Source: Selaginella moellendorffii
Lineage: Eukaryota; Streptophyta; Lycopodiopsida; Selaginellales; Selaginellaceae
Assembly: GCF_000143415.4 (NCBI RefSeq)
Contig: NW_003314264.1
Location: forward strand, 1,958,074 to 2,022,073
Length of the DNA: 64,000 nucleotides
Reading direction: 5' to 3'
The notes under the pieces are model-generated. The model worked only from the letters and a program-made list of their open reading frames with translations. It was not told where the DNA came from and made no database searches. Positions 51,285 to 61,631 of this stretch are shown piece by piece (within the stretch, counting starts at the first letter, position 1; each line of letters starts with the position of its first letter). The position numbers and the translations under genes were made by a program.

Positions 51285-53561
51285 TCAACTCCTAGAAAAT
51301 TTCTCGTCCGGTGGGGCGTAGACTTTGGAGAGGAGAATGTAGCTCGCAGCTGGGCTTTTGGGATCGATCGCGAGGGCGCTCGTTGCTGCTCGAGCTCCTC
51401 GCTCCAGATCGCTATGCACGGTACAGGCGTTGAGAAGGATCGTCCAGGTCACAGCGTCCGGGAGAAAGGGCATGCTGTGGACGAGCTCCTCGGCCTCTTG
51501 GATCCGCCTCGAGCGCCCCAGGAGATCGATCATCGAGGAGTAGTGCTCGATCGTCGGCTCCAGGCCGTGGGCTTCCCGGATCGAGGCGAAGAAGTCGCGC
51601 CCCTGGATCACGTCCCCCGAGTGGCTGCAGGCGTGGAGGATCATCACGAACGCGTCCGCGTTTGGCTTCCAGCCGAAGAGATTCATCGCCTGGAAGAGAT
51701 CGATGGTCTCTTGGCAGCTGCCGTTGGACGCCAATCCGGCCATGAGCGCGACGAAGCACGAGGTGTCCTGCTCGGGCATTCGATCAAACACGGATTTTGC
51801 ACGATCGGCGAGACCGTTTTGGGCGAGCGAGGCCATCAAAACGAGCCAGGAGACGGTGCTCCACTCGGGCATGAGGTGGAAGAAGAGCTCGGGCTCGCGA
51901 ATATACCCGTTCTGAGAATATCCAAAAATCAAGGAGTTCCAAGAGATAATGTCCCTCTGTGGCATCTTCTCAAACACTCCCTTTGTTGCCTCTGGATGCC
52001 CTCTCATGGCATATACTCTCACCATGGAGTTCCATAGCATGGCATTCCAGCAAGGAATCTTTGCAAACGCCTCTTTTGCTTCTTCTAAATGCCCGTTTTG
52101 GGAATATCCGTCGATTAGTACGTTCCAGGCCACCTTGTCTCGCCTGGGCATCTTTTCAAAAATATCCCGGGTGTCTTCCGGGCGGCCTTGTTGGGAATAT
52201 ACGCCGAGCATCGCGGTCCACGAGACCTCGTCCGTGTGGGGCATGACGTGGAACAATCCACGCCCTTCGTCGGCTCGCCCATTCTGGGCGTAGGCGCTGA
52301 TCGTCACATTCCAGAGCGTCTTGTCTCTTTGGGGCGATCGATCGAAGAGATCGCGCGCCTGGTGCAGCGATCCTAGGCTGGCATAGGCGCCGATCATCGT
52401 CGTGCAAGCAATGAGATCCCGGGCGGGCATTCGGTGGTAGATTTCTTCCAGGAGCTCTCGATCTTGATCTTCTTGTTCTTCGTTCGCCATGCCCTGGAGG
52501 AGGCGATTCCAGGAGATCACGTCGCGCTGCGGCATCCAGTCGAAGAGCCGCTTGGATTCCTCGATCTTGGCGTTCAGGGCGTGCGCGGTGATCATCTCGT
52601 TCCAGGTCATGAGCGGCAGATCCGGCAGCGTCGATTCGAGTAGAGCTTGGAATTTCCCGGTGGAAGCGTACGTCTGCGCCATCAGGCTCCAAGAAATCTC
52701 GCTCCACTGCGGCATTCTCTCCAGGAATGCTGCTGCTGCCGCGAGGCCGTGATCATCTCTTCCAGAATCTTGGAGCTCCGCCTGGATGGCGCAGTTCCAA
52801 GACTCGAGATCTCTCCTCGCCATCGCCAAGAAAGTCCTCTCCGCGTCCTCGCAGCGCCCGCTCTGCCCGTAGGTCGTGATGAGCGCGTTCCACGACACCA
52901 CGCTTCGATCCGGCATGGCGTGGAAGATCTCCACGGCCTCGTCGAATCGATCCGAGCGCAAGAATGCCGCCATGAGCGCGTTCCAGGCGACGAGATCCGG
53001 GCGAGGAAGAAGAGCAAATATTTCCAGCGCGCGCTCCAAGTGCCCGGTCTGGGAATACGCCGCTAACATGCTCGTGAAGGAGATTACATCCGCCAGCGGC
53101 ATTCTATCGAAGAATATTTTGGCCTCGATTGGGATTCCAGAGAGATTGCACGCCTGGATCATCGCGTTCCAGCACACGACGTTCCGGCGAGGCACGCGAT
53201 CGAAGTAGCTCTTGGCGGCATCGATTTGCCCAGCTCGGGCGTGTGCTGTGATCATAGCGCTCCAGGCGATCGTGTCGGGGTCGCGGATGTAAGCGAAGAT
53301 CGCCTCTGCGTGGGCGATCATGCCGCATTGCGAGAAGATCTTGAGCAGCGTTCCACACGATATTGCGTCGTGGTGGGGCATCTTGGAGAAGGCCTCGCGG
53401 GCGGGAAGCATATGCCCGGACTGGGCATATGCCGCAAGAAGGATATTCCAGGAGAAGATATTCCTTTGATCCATGGCTAGGAAGACGCACTGCGCGTCTT
53501 GGACGCTCCCGGACCGTCCGAGGGCGCTGATGAGCATATTCGCTCTTCGTGTCTTGTCCAT
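51285..53561 (-). CDS. PPR protein with a long array of S-type repeats
   Basis: Single exon, 758 residues. About twenty short repeats of about 31 residues run nearly end to end: NIFSWNILLAAYAQSGHMLP, VVCWNAMIQACNLSGIPIEA, KVAWNVLIDGYSQNGHLEEA and similar, each followed by A.. (I/L)F..MP. The C-terminus has a P/L/S set and an E-like end (HYSSMIDLLGRSRRIQEAEE, VTWTILLNACTVHSDLERG, then PASYILLSKVY). There is no DYW or E+ domain. This almost pure SS-repeat layout is typical of lycophyte PPRs. It is predicted to bind organellar RNA at roughly 20 bases. No strong transit peptide is visible; an ATG upstream is not in frame. Confidence 0.9.
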   Translation of the reverse strand: MDKTRRANMLISALGRSGSVQDAQCVFLAMDQRNIFSWNILLAAYAQSGHMLPAREAFSKMPHHDAISCGTLLKIFSQCGMIAHAEAIFAYIRDPDTIAWSAMITAHARAGQIDAAKSYFDRVPRRNVVCWNAMIQACNLSGIPIEAKIFFDRMPLADVISFTSMLAAYSQTGHLERALEIFALLPRPDLVAWNALMAAFLRSDRFDEAVEIFHAMPDRSVVSWNALITTYGQSGRCEDAERTFLAMARRDLESWNCAIQAELQDSGRDDHGLAAAAAFLERMPQWSEISWSLMAQTYASTGKFQALLESTLPDLPLMTWNEMITAHALNAKIEESKRLFDWMPQRDVISWNRLLQGMANEEQEDQDRELLEEIYHRMPARDLIACTTMIGAYASLGSLHQARDLFDRSPQRDKTLWNVTISAYAQNGRADEGRGLFHVMPHTDEVSWTAMLGVYSQQGRPEDTRDIFEKMPRRDKVAWNVLIDGYSQNGHLEEAKEAFAKIPCWNAMLWNSMVRVYAMRGHPEATKGVFEKMPQRDIISWNSLIFGYSQNGYIREPELFFHLMPEWSTVSWLVLMASLAQNGLADRAKSVFDRMPEQDTSCFVALMAGLASNGSCQETIDLFQAMNLFGWKPNADAFVMILHACSHSGDVIQGRDFFASIREAHGLEPTIEHYSSMIDLLGRSRRIQEAEELVHSMPFLPDAVTWTILLNACTVHSDLERGARAATSALAIDPKSPAASYILLSKVYAPPDEKFSRS

Positions 53562-54604
53562 GGGACTGGGGTGACGCTTCTCCCTGGTATCTTGCTAGTT
53601 TTTCGATTGCCATGAAAGAAATCTTTGCAAGAATATCATACATACATTATTATTATTACATGAGTAGCTAGGGGGCTAAATGATCTAATGGCTTCGTTTA
53701 TACCGAAGAACAGGATTCGAATTGGCAAGACCGAAAATTTCAAAGTTTTGAAGATGCTCTTATTCATTTAAACAAAACCTTTTTTGCATAATAGGATTAT
53801 TTGAGACGAGGGGCCCTTAATTCTCTCTCATATATGTATCGTATAACTTAAATTTGATTTTTAAATTTGGCTATTACATTATACTCATTTGTTCAAGCTT
53901 GCTAGCAAACCACAGGACGATAACCATAACATATAGCGCTAGAAGAGGAATTTAGATTATGTTAAATTCGATGGTGCTAGAGAATGAGCGTTCACTGTTC
54001 AAGGAGAACAGCTGAGTAAGATTGTGGTAGAAAACTATCACTAATGAGAAGGCCTTTTGCTACAAAAGTTTTGAGTTTGATCTCACTTGTCAAGTGAAGG
54101 AGATGCAACCTGGATAGAACTTTCCCAGTTTCCAGGAATGTCTTCCACGGTCTGTGACATCCTGTTGATCAGATCAAAGCAATGGACCACAAGTTTACGA
54201 AGCCCTCAAGAAAGAGATATCGTCATCAGGGTAATCGCAAGCACAAGTGTCTCCAAGTTACGTAGATTGCCTTTGCCTTCGAGCACCTACAAGAAGAAGA
54301 TTACAGGGTAGAAAATTGAAGACCACAAAGTAGCCAGTGCCGAAACTGACGATTTGCAAGCTCCAGCAGAAGGGAAATGCTCATCTTGTGCTTGCAGTCC
54401 AAATGGAGGAAGGTAAGCTCTGTGATTGTGCCCCACCAATTCATCCAGCTCCCAGTCTCCACCAATTTCCAAGCTCTGGAGTTTGCCACATTTCCTGTTG
54501 AGCTTGTAGATATTCAGGACTTTCAGGCTCTCCGATTGGAAATTGAGGCAGATGATTTATTATATTTGACCCAAAAATCATAACAGAAAAAAACTATTCT
54601 TGTT
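53562..54604. other. Intergenic region with a possible LRR relic
   Basis: AT-rich up to about 54060. From about 54570 to 54090 on the minus strand, broken frames read SLKVLNIYKLNRKCGKLQSL then EIGGDWELDELVGHN, and GNLRNLETLVLAI. The leucine spacing recalls leucine-rich repeats of resistance-type genes, but stops interrupt it and no NB-ARC sequence is near. Treat as a weak pseudogene candidate. Confidence 0.35.
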
Positions 54605-56251
54605 TCATCGCTCGAGAGTTTTCTCGTAGTCCTCAATCGATTTAAACAACGCCGCAAAGTTCCCCTTGCCAAATCCCCCACACCCTCCTCGCTGGACGTT
54701 CTCTTCCATGCATCCCACCCTCTGGATTATCTCCAAGAACAAAGTTGGCCTACACAAAAAGCCATAGAACATCGAATCTTTCCAAAGGACAGAGAGAAAA
54801 GAAAACACATACCTGTCACCCACAGGCTTGGTGAAGATCTGGAGCAAAATCCCCTGATCATCCTTGTCAACCAGGATCCCGAGCTCCTCGCACATCTCCA
54901 CTTGCTCGGGCGTCAGGCTCGATCCAATCCTCTCCGGCAAGTCCCTGTAGTACTTCTTGTTCGGCCTGGGCATGAACTCAAACCCCCCGATGTGAGATCT
55001 CATCCTCATCTCCCTCAAAGTATGAAAGATATCCCGGCAAGAGATCGCCAAGTGCTGCAAGCCCGGCCCCTCGTTGTGATCCAAGTACGTCTGGATCTGC
55101 GACTTCCTCCGCGTGCCATGCACCGGCTCGTTCATGGGCAGCAGCACCATCTCGTTGTTGCTGGCCAGGACCATGCTGTTCAGCCCGCTCTCGCAGGTGC
55201 CAATGTCCTCGGCGGTAAACTCGGCAAACTCGTGAAAGCCCGTGAAGCCGGCCACGTACCGCGCGGCGTCCAGCAGGTTGTGGACGTTCCCGACGGCGTG
55301 ATCCAGCCGGCAGAGCCCGACTCCAAGCCCCGAGGGGGACGACGAGAAAGGTGGCGGACTCACGCGCTCGTAGCCTGGGAGGAAGGGGCCGTCGAATCCG
55401 CCGCTGACGAAACGAAGAACCACGTCGCCGTAGAGCGCCACCTCGGACAGCACGAGCTCCTGGCCGGAGTGGACGTCGTGCATGGTCGTGGGCTCGAGCA
55501 CCGCGATGGCGCCGTGCTCCACGCTCGTCCGGAAGGCGGTGGCGGCGTCCTCCACCCGGACGCCGACTGCCCGGACCGCGAGGCCGTGGGCGTCGAAGAA
55601 GTCGAGCATGGCGGGCTTGGTCATGGCTGGGTGGGGTGGCGGCGAGGCCGGCTGGTAGCGGTGCTTGTCCGAGTAGGGGGCCGAGAAGACGAGGACGAGC
55701 TCCTCCGACTGGAGCGCGTAGCTGCAGTAGACGTGGTTGCCGGTGGTCTGGTCCGACTTGGCGACGAGCGGCATGCCCAGCCCCCACGAGAAGCGGCGCC
55801 AGGTGTTGGTGGCGTCGCCGCACCACAGCTCGACGTGGTGGAAGCACAGCACCTTGAATCGGTCGGTGAGTGGGTTGGAGCGCACGAACTTGTCGAATCC
55901 CACGAGCCCACTCTTGGCCTTGCTCTCCAGATCCTGCCGCTGCCGCCGCTGCTGCTCGATCTCCTTTCCAACGTCCACCTTTCCGGCGCGATCCGTGTGC
56001 TCCAGGACCGAGCTGGACCTCCTCGGGCTGGACCTCGGGCTTGGCGACCTCGGGCTGGCCGCGGCGGCTGTCGCGCGCGACTGAGAGATGGACGAGGAGC
56101 TAGAGGAGGGAGGGGAAGAGAGCGATGCATGGCGGGCGCTACTCGCGGCCGCCATGAGCGAGGACGAGCATGGCGACGATGAGGGCGCGGGGATTACTAC
56201 CGGGGATTGCATCCAGCCTATCCTTCCTTGCTGGATATGATAGAATTCCAC
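54605..56251 (-). CDS. HPD: 4-Hydroxyphenylpyruvate dioxygenase (HPPD)
   Basis: Two exons, minus strand: 56251-54813 and 54749-54605, with an intron of 63 nt that keeps the frame and has no stop. Spliced length is 527 residues. The enzyme turns 4-hydroxyphenylpyruvate into homogentisate, feeding tyrosine breakdown and tocopherol/plastoquinone synthesis. Iron ligands are visible: the first His in CRLDHAVGNV, the second in GLQHLAISCRD, and Glu in TLFLEII. The C-terminal motif GGCGGFGKGNFAALFKSIE is complete, and it starts as expected at DKFVRSNPLTDRFKVLCFHH. About 110 residues before that are Ser/Ala/Pro-rich, longer than in most HPPDs. Met14 and Met33 are alternative starts; from Met33 the sequence looks like a plastid transit peptide. 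Confidence 0.95.
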   Translation of the reverse strand: MEFYHIQQGRIGWMQSPVVIPAPSSSPCSSSLMAAASSARHASLSSPPSSSSSSISQSRATAAAASPRSPSPRSSPRRSSSVLEHTDRAGKVDVGKEIEQQRRQRQDLESKAKSGLVGFDKFVRSNPLTDRFKVLCFHHVELWCGDATNTWRRFSWGLGMPLVAKSDQTTGNHVYCSYALQSEELVLVFSAPYSDKHRYQPASPPPHPAMTKPAMLDFFDAHGLAVRAVGVRVEDAATAFRTSVEHGAIAVLEPTTMHDVHSGQELVLSEVALYGDVVLRFVSGGFDGPFLPGYERVSPPPFSSSPSGLGVGLCRLDHAVGNVHNLLDAARYVAGFTGFHEFAEFTAEDIGTCESGLNSMVLASNNEMVLLPMNEPVHGTRRKSQIQTYLDHNEGPGLQHLAISCRDIFHTLREMRMRSHIGGFEFMPRPNKKYYRDLPERIGSSLTPEQVEMCEELGILVDKDDQGILLQIFTKPVGDRYVFSFLSVLWKDSMFYGFLCRPTLFLEIIQRVGCMEENVQRGGCGGFGKGNFAALFKSIEDYEKTLER

Positions 56252-56627
56252 CCCCTTCTCGATTGATTGCTTGATGGAAGGGCTCTACCTATATGCTCGC
56301 GCCAGGAAAAATTTGATCCCCTCCTCACGGATGAAGCCGCAAAAATCCGATCTTGCGCGTCGCCAAACTCGAGGCACACAAAAAAAGAATGAAGGAGCGA
56401 GCTTAAAAACTTTGAGGATCCTCCTCTCCTCCTTTTATTTCTTTCTCCCTCTTTTTTTTTTCCTCTCTTTTCCCCTTTGCGGCTGTGCGCTCGCTTGTTG
56501 GCCAGTTGTGTCACCACACAGAAGAGGTCGTATCTATATACTGTCCCACCCACGATGCGTTTTCTACCAGTGAATTCTTTGCTTTGGTCGTTTCGCTTTG
56601 CTTGATTGATCTGTCCAAATCTTTTCC

Positions 56628-59499
56628 TCACGGCTCTGGGCTTCCGCTGGCTGGGCTTCCAACGCTGGCCGGGCTCGTGGATGCCGACGTTGGAGCTTTG
56701 TAGTCCCAGATAAAAATGCCACCTTCCTCCCCCACCGAGACTACGTGTTGCTGATCGGGGCTTATCTTCACCTGGAACACACACGAGATAAGTGAGAACT
56801 CAACACGGCAGCGAGGAACGAAACCAAAACTGACACCTTCTAGATCCTATCCAACTATCTACCAAGCCATCTATATCTCAACCTCATTGTTCCACGCAAA
56901 TGGAGCCTCGTACCTTGGTGACGAAGAGCTGACACACAAGACAGCTTCTAGATCCTATCCAACTATCTTCAAGCCATCTATATCTACATGTCCTCGTTCT
57001 ACACGAATGGAGTTTCGTACCTTGGTGATGGGCTCGCTGTGTCCTTTCCCTGTGAAGTAAGGATGGCCCTCGTCGTAGTTCCACAGGAGCACCTCCTTGT
57101 CATATCCCCCGCTGACGAACGCGGTGCCGTCGGGGCTTATGTCCAGCGCGGTCATCTCCGAGGTCAGAGATCCGTCTACGATTCGGATCGCCGCGCAGTC
57201 GTAGGCATCCCAGTACGTTATCTGGAATGGAAAATCTCTCAGCGTTGTCAGTCTCAAAGCCAGGAGATAATGAAAGTGTGTTTCCAACCTTGCGGTCTGT
57301 TCCGGTTGTAAGAAGCTGGCTCTCGTCAGGGTGGTACTGGATGGCCTTGAAGAAAGTGGACGCGAACATACTGTTGTTTCTTGTAAATCGCTGCCATTGC
57401 CACGGGAGTCGTGAGGAGGGAAGAAAATCTCGTAGCCAGGACTTACAGTAAGATCCCACACAATGCACGAGCCGTCGCTGCTGCAACTTACGCATTCCGA
57501 GTCGTTTTTGCGAACCTAACACCGCGGGAAAGGAAAAGGAAACAAACTTTTCAAGTTGTGCCCCCGCGATCAGAAAAGATATCGGTACCTGGACGCCGTT
57601 GACTACTTCGACATGCTCTTTCATCGTCGCGATCAAGCTGTGACTATGGGGGCCGATCCTCCATACACGCACCTGTCAGGACAAAACAATTCGTGCTGTG
57701 TGCTAAAAAGATTAAAGCTGGAGAATCACCTGACCATCCACGCCACCGCTGATTATCTTTCCACTGTCGGATGTGCCTGTGATTGCCGTCACGCCCTGCT
57801 TGTCAGCGTCAGTACAAAAGGAGATAAAAGAGAGAGCTTTACCAGTTTGTGAGCATTGAGTATCGTATAGAGTAGTTTTCCTGTTTGTGGCCCGAAGGCC
57901 CGAATCCGCCCGTCATTCCAGCCGCTAATGAGGGACTTTCCGTCGGGCATAAATGCTAAGCTCATGCATTTCTGGTTGGGGACCTGAATTAATGAAAAAA
58001 ACACGCGTTTCATCTTGTTTGCTTATCGAGTAAAAAACTTACCTGAATCCGAAGTAGCTCTCGACACTTTTCCAGCTGCCATATACGAATATCATCCATC
58101 GAGCACGTAGCAAAGACTTCACTGTAGCCCGATGGAAAAGCGACGTCATTGATTTTGTCGTAATGGCAAGTATGAATGAGCTGTGAGGCCATCATATTCC
58201 TTTTTGCATCATACCTATAACAGCGTTCTGGCACCGGCTTATCAGTAACTGGAAAAGAATTAAAGCAAATGCTTACTTGACGAGATACATGTTGCTCTTG
58301 GAAGTTCCAACAAAGAACTCGAAAGATCCGCTTTGATCAGCATTACCATTGGCCATTGCAGTGACACTACCGTGAACTCTGGTAGAGGAGACCGTTTTCA
58401 AAGTTCCAGACCTCAGGAGTACAATGTTTCCATCTCCACCCCCGACAAGTAGGTCGTCAAAGGGCGTCGATATCGTAGATTGTACTCCCATGCAAAGCTT
58501 TTGCTTAGGTCCATGATTTTGAAACAATTTCGGACCCAAACTCACCTGCATAGTACAACAGGGCGATAGTAAAGAGAATTGCAACACATAAAAGAAAATA
58601 ATAAACCTGAAGAACATCTCCAGTTTGAGTTCCAACATATACGTAGTCGTCCTTACTATCAATAACCTGGCAATGCATCAAGATGAGACCACGAGCTTCA
58701 GCCTGAAACAGCACTTACAATTGTTTGCAACACTCGCCTGATTTTACCAAGTTGGCAATCGTATGGCCGAAGCTGCCTGTTTCCCTCGTCAAATTCCCAA
58801 ATCGTCAGCTTAGCTGATGCAGCTGTGACGAGTTTTGTGTTTGTGCAATTGAAGAAGCACACGCACTGAGCATAGTCGATTGGCGTCGGACTGCCACAAA
58901 CCGCCTTGCCCGACTTCACATACCAAACGACCAGTTTCCCATCATCTTGACCTCCAGTTGATGCCACGAAAGTTTCACAGGGAGAAAAGCTCAAGGACTC
59001 CACTTTCACCTGTCACAAAATCATAGCTGACTTCAGTCATCTTTTCCCGATTGGGATTTACTTTGTGCAAATTCAACTGGTGAAGAATCCTTCGCTCCTC
59101 CAGATCCCAGATGATAATGGTTGTCGTAAATCCCATGTACGAAACCTGTTCATTTAGAGGGACAAGTTAGACTTTAAAATGGAGAAAGTGACATTTCACC
59201 TGTCCTGTTGCCAAATATTTTCCACTTCTTGAGATGGCCAAACAGGACACCTTGTTGCTGTGTCCTTGCAAAAACTCTTGGTTGTGATCATCGCCCTGAA
59301 ACAACCAAGACGTCAGAAAAAAGTTTCGATGAAGACAAAAAGAAGAACCGAAAAAAGGAAAAGATCATACCCGGTGTCTCAAAACAATGCAAGTCCCAAG
59401 CGCATAGACGAGCGTCGACTTGTCCGGGTGAAGAACCATGCCACCAGGCACGGTTCCGCTGTAGCCGATCACGCTTCCCAAGGGCAGTGGACGCGACAT
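56628..59499 (-). CDS. CFAP52: CFAP52/WDR16, WD40 protein of motile cilia and flagella
   Basis: Fourteen exons, minus strand: 59499-59371, 59295-59200, 59145-59062, 59009-58719, 58666-58607, 58545-58277, 58214-58043, 57983-57843, 57795-57730, 57672-57589, 57515-57447, 57390-57289, 57221-57021, 56771-56628. All close in frame to 635 residues, close to animal CFAP52 (about 620). Two WD40 propellers: GHSNKVSCLAISRSGKYLAT, TTIIIWDLEERRILHQL, VESLSFSPCETFVASTGGQD, then FATCSMDDIRIWQLEKCREL, CMSLAFMPDGKSLISGWNDG, CVSCSSDGSCIVWDLT and FVSGGYDKEVLLWNYDEGHP. CFAP52 sits inside doublet microtubules of motile axonemes. Its presence fits a plant with swimming sperm; expression should be confined to antheridia. 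The Ser/Pro-rich tail after the last propeller is short. Confidence 0.95.
56772..57020 (-). repeat. Tandem duplication inside the last CFAP52 intron
   Basis: The intron holds two similar units of about 110 bp. On the plus strand the landmarks CTTCTAGATCCTATCCAACT, then AGCCATCTATATCT, then TACCTTGGTGA occur at 56841-56925 and again at 56943-57028. The second set reaches into exon 13 and includes its real 5' splice site, so the first set carries a duplicate donor-like site (ACCAAG|GTACGA on the minus strand) inside the intron. Confidence 0.75.
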
Positions 59500-59771
59500 C
59501 TTTCCACATCCACCGGTGGACGCCGGTCAAAATCATCAAAGATCCGACACTCGCTGGATTTCCACGAGAGATTCCAAGCTACTACTTCAGCAGACACCCA
59601 CGAATGAAAGCCCTGTTCTCCTACAACCGACCCTGTGAGACGATGCTCTTCCAGAAAATCGTTGAGCGAGCTATAACCGCCAGTTAATTCATATTTCAGT
59701 TAAAGTTCCAAACAGCCTTCTTCCTCCTTTCTTATTCTTTTTCGCTTCCCTGTGCCCGGATCGCTCGCTCT

Positions 59772-61526
59772 TTATCTGTGCCGATGCCTGGCTTCAGCAA
59801 GCCGTGCTACAGCCCTCCAGCCGATATCCCGACGGCAAAAACCATCTGGCCAAGAAACCACGTCCACGGCTTGATAAGCTCTGTTCTGTGCCTCGGCTAT
59901 ATCCTTTCCCAGTGCTGTGACACCCAATACTCTGCCACCCACGGCCACTATATGCCCATCCGAGTCTACGTCTGTTCCTGCGTGGAATACCTTTACGCCC
60001 CTGACCGCTGCTTCCGCCTCGTCTAGATTCTTGATCAAAGTCCCTTTCTTATAGTTTCCTGGGTATCCACTGCTCGCTAGAACCACTACCAATGCAGGAT
60101 CTTTTGTCCATTTCAAGCCTTCGATGTCCTTGAGTTCACCCTTGCATGCAGCTAAAAGCAGTTTTGCCAGATCTGACTCGAACCTCATCATCAGCACCTA
60201 AAGCCCGTGCAAAAGAGATTTAGTTAGACATATAAACAATGAACTGAAAGAAGTAAGAGAAGAAGTTTTACCTGGCACTCGGGATCCCCGAAACGAACAT
60301 TGTACTCCAGGAGCTTGGGAATTCCAGTCTTTTTGTCGATCATCAACCCGGCATATAGTATTCCAACGTACTTGCAACCTTCTTCGGCCATGCCTTTGAC
60401 TGTAGGGAGGATTATAGTATCCATCACCAAGGACTCGAGGCGCGAGTCGACCATAGGCGCCGGCGAGTATGCTCCCATGCCACCCGTGTTAGGACCAATG
60501 TCACCGTCGCCAACACGCTTGTGATCTTGAGCGGAAGCCAGTGGAAGAGCCGTGTGACCGTCCACGATTGCAAAGAACGAAGCCTCCTCGCCGTCAAGAA
60601 ACTCTTCCACGACGATTTTTCCGCCAGCGGAGCCCAAAGCTCCCTGGACGAGCATTGTATCCACAGCCTCGTAAGCCTCTTCCAAGCTCATGGCGACGGT
60701 CACACCTTTCCCGGCAGCAAGCCCGTCAGCCTTGACAACTATTGGAACTCCTTGCTCGGAGATGTAGTGCTTCGCGGCCGATGGATCTGTGAAGCTCCGG
60801 TACTGCAAGAAAAATGAAAAATAAGTCTATAGGAAAGAAAGAAAAATCCAACCTTGGCTGTGGGGATTTTGTACTTGTCGCAGAAGTCCTTCATGAAAGA
60901 CTTGGAGCCTTCTAGCGCTGCGGCGGAGGCTGAAGGGCCAAAAGCTGGAATCCCAGCCTCGACGAGATCATCGACAAGCCCCGCGACGAGCGGAGCCTCA
61001 GGACCGACGACAACCAAGCCAACTTCCCACCGCTTACAAAACGAGATCACTGCAACACTATCGCTTACGTCGAGATCGGCAATGCAAGTAGCATCCCCCG
61101 CGATGGAGATCCCAATATTCCCTGGCGCGCAAAACACACCATCGCAGCTCGCAGCTCGCTGGAGGCCGTAGCAAAGCGCGTGCTCTCTACCACCGCCTCC
61201 AATCACAAGGCAGATGATTCCATCTATGAAAATGCCATCGAGTGGGAATAGTGTAAACGACTGTAGATAGAGCAAAGGAACGAACCTGACAACCCAGTCG
61301 ATTGATCGCTGGCCTCCACGAGCACTACTCGCGATAATCTTCGGCGAGAGCTGACCGATCGGCTCGAGAAGCTCACGGCAGCACCCAGGATTGAGGAAGA
61401 TCGAGACCAGGCCAGAGTATTCCAAGCCGCGAGCTTGAAAATGCCATCGCTGGAGGCGCCGGAGTAGATCCGTGGACGAGCGCCTAGATTTCCAAGCCCT
61501 ATCGCGCCAGCGGCAGCACACGCCAT
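59772..61526 (-). CDS. PUR2: Phosphoribosylamine-glycine ligase (GAR synthetase), plastid-type
   Basis: Four exons, minus strand: 61526-61286, 61223-60853, 60802-60272, 60197-59772, joining to 522 residues (Arabidopsis PUR2 is about 530). It catalyses the second step of purine synthesis, ATP-dependent joining of glycine to phosphoribosylamine. The N-terminal domain begins [20 protein letters not shown]. The ATP-grasp region contains [55 protein letters not shown] and [20 protein letters not shown]. The C-terminal domain reads [20 protein letters not shown]. The first 80 residues are Ser/Arg/Ala-rich, a probable plastid transit peptide, matching the plastid location of plant purine synthesis. 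It lies 105 bp from the CBL stop codon on the same strand. Confidence 0.96.
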
Positions 61527-61631
61527 CAATCACTGCCTAAACCCTGAGTATAAACCCTAGTTCTTCCCAGATGATAAAAGGTGTATATTTCCCGCCGGAA
61601 GAAAATTGGCTGGAAGGAATCCAGTGTTGGG

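Noticed and set aside
54902-56182. 426-codon plus-strand frame opposite HPPD
   Set aside because: Antisense shadow of a GC-rich gene, without any domain.
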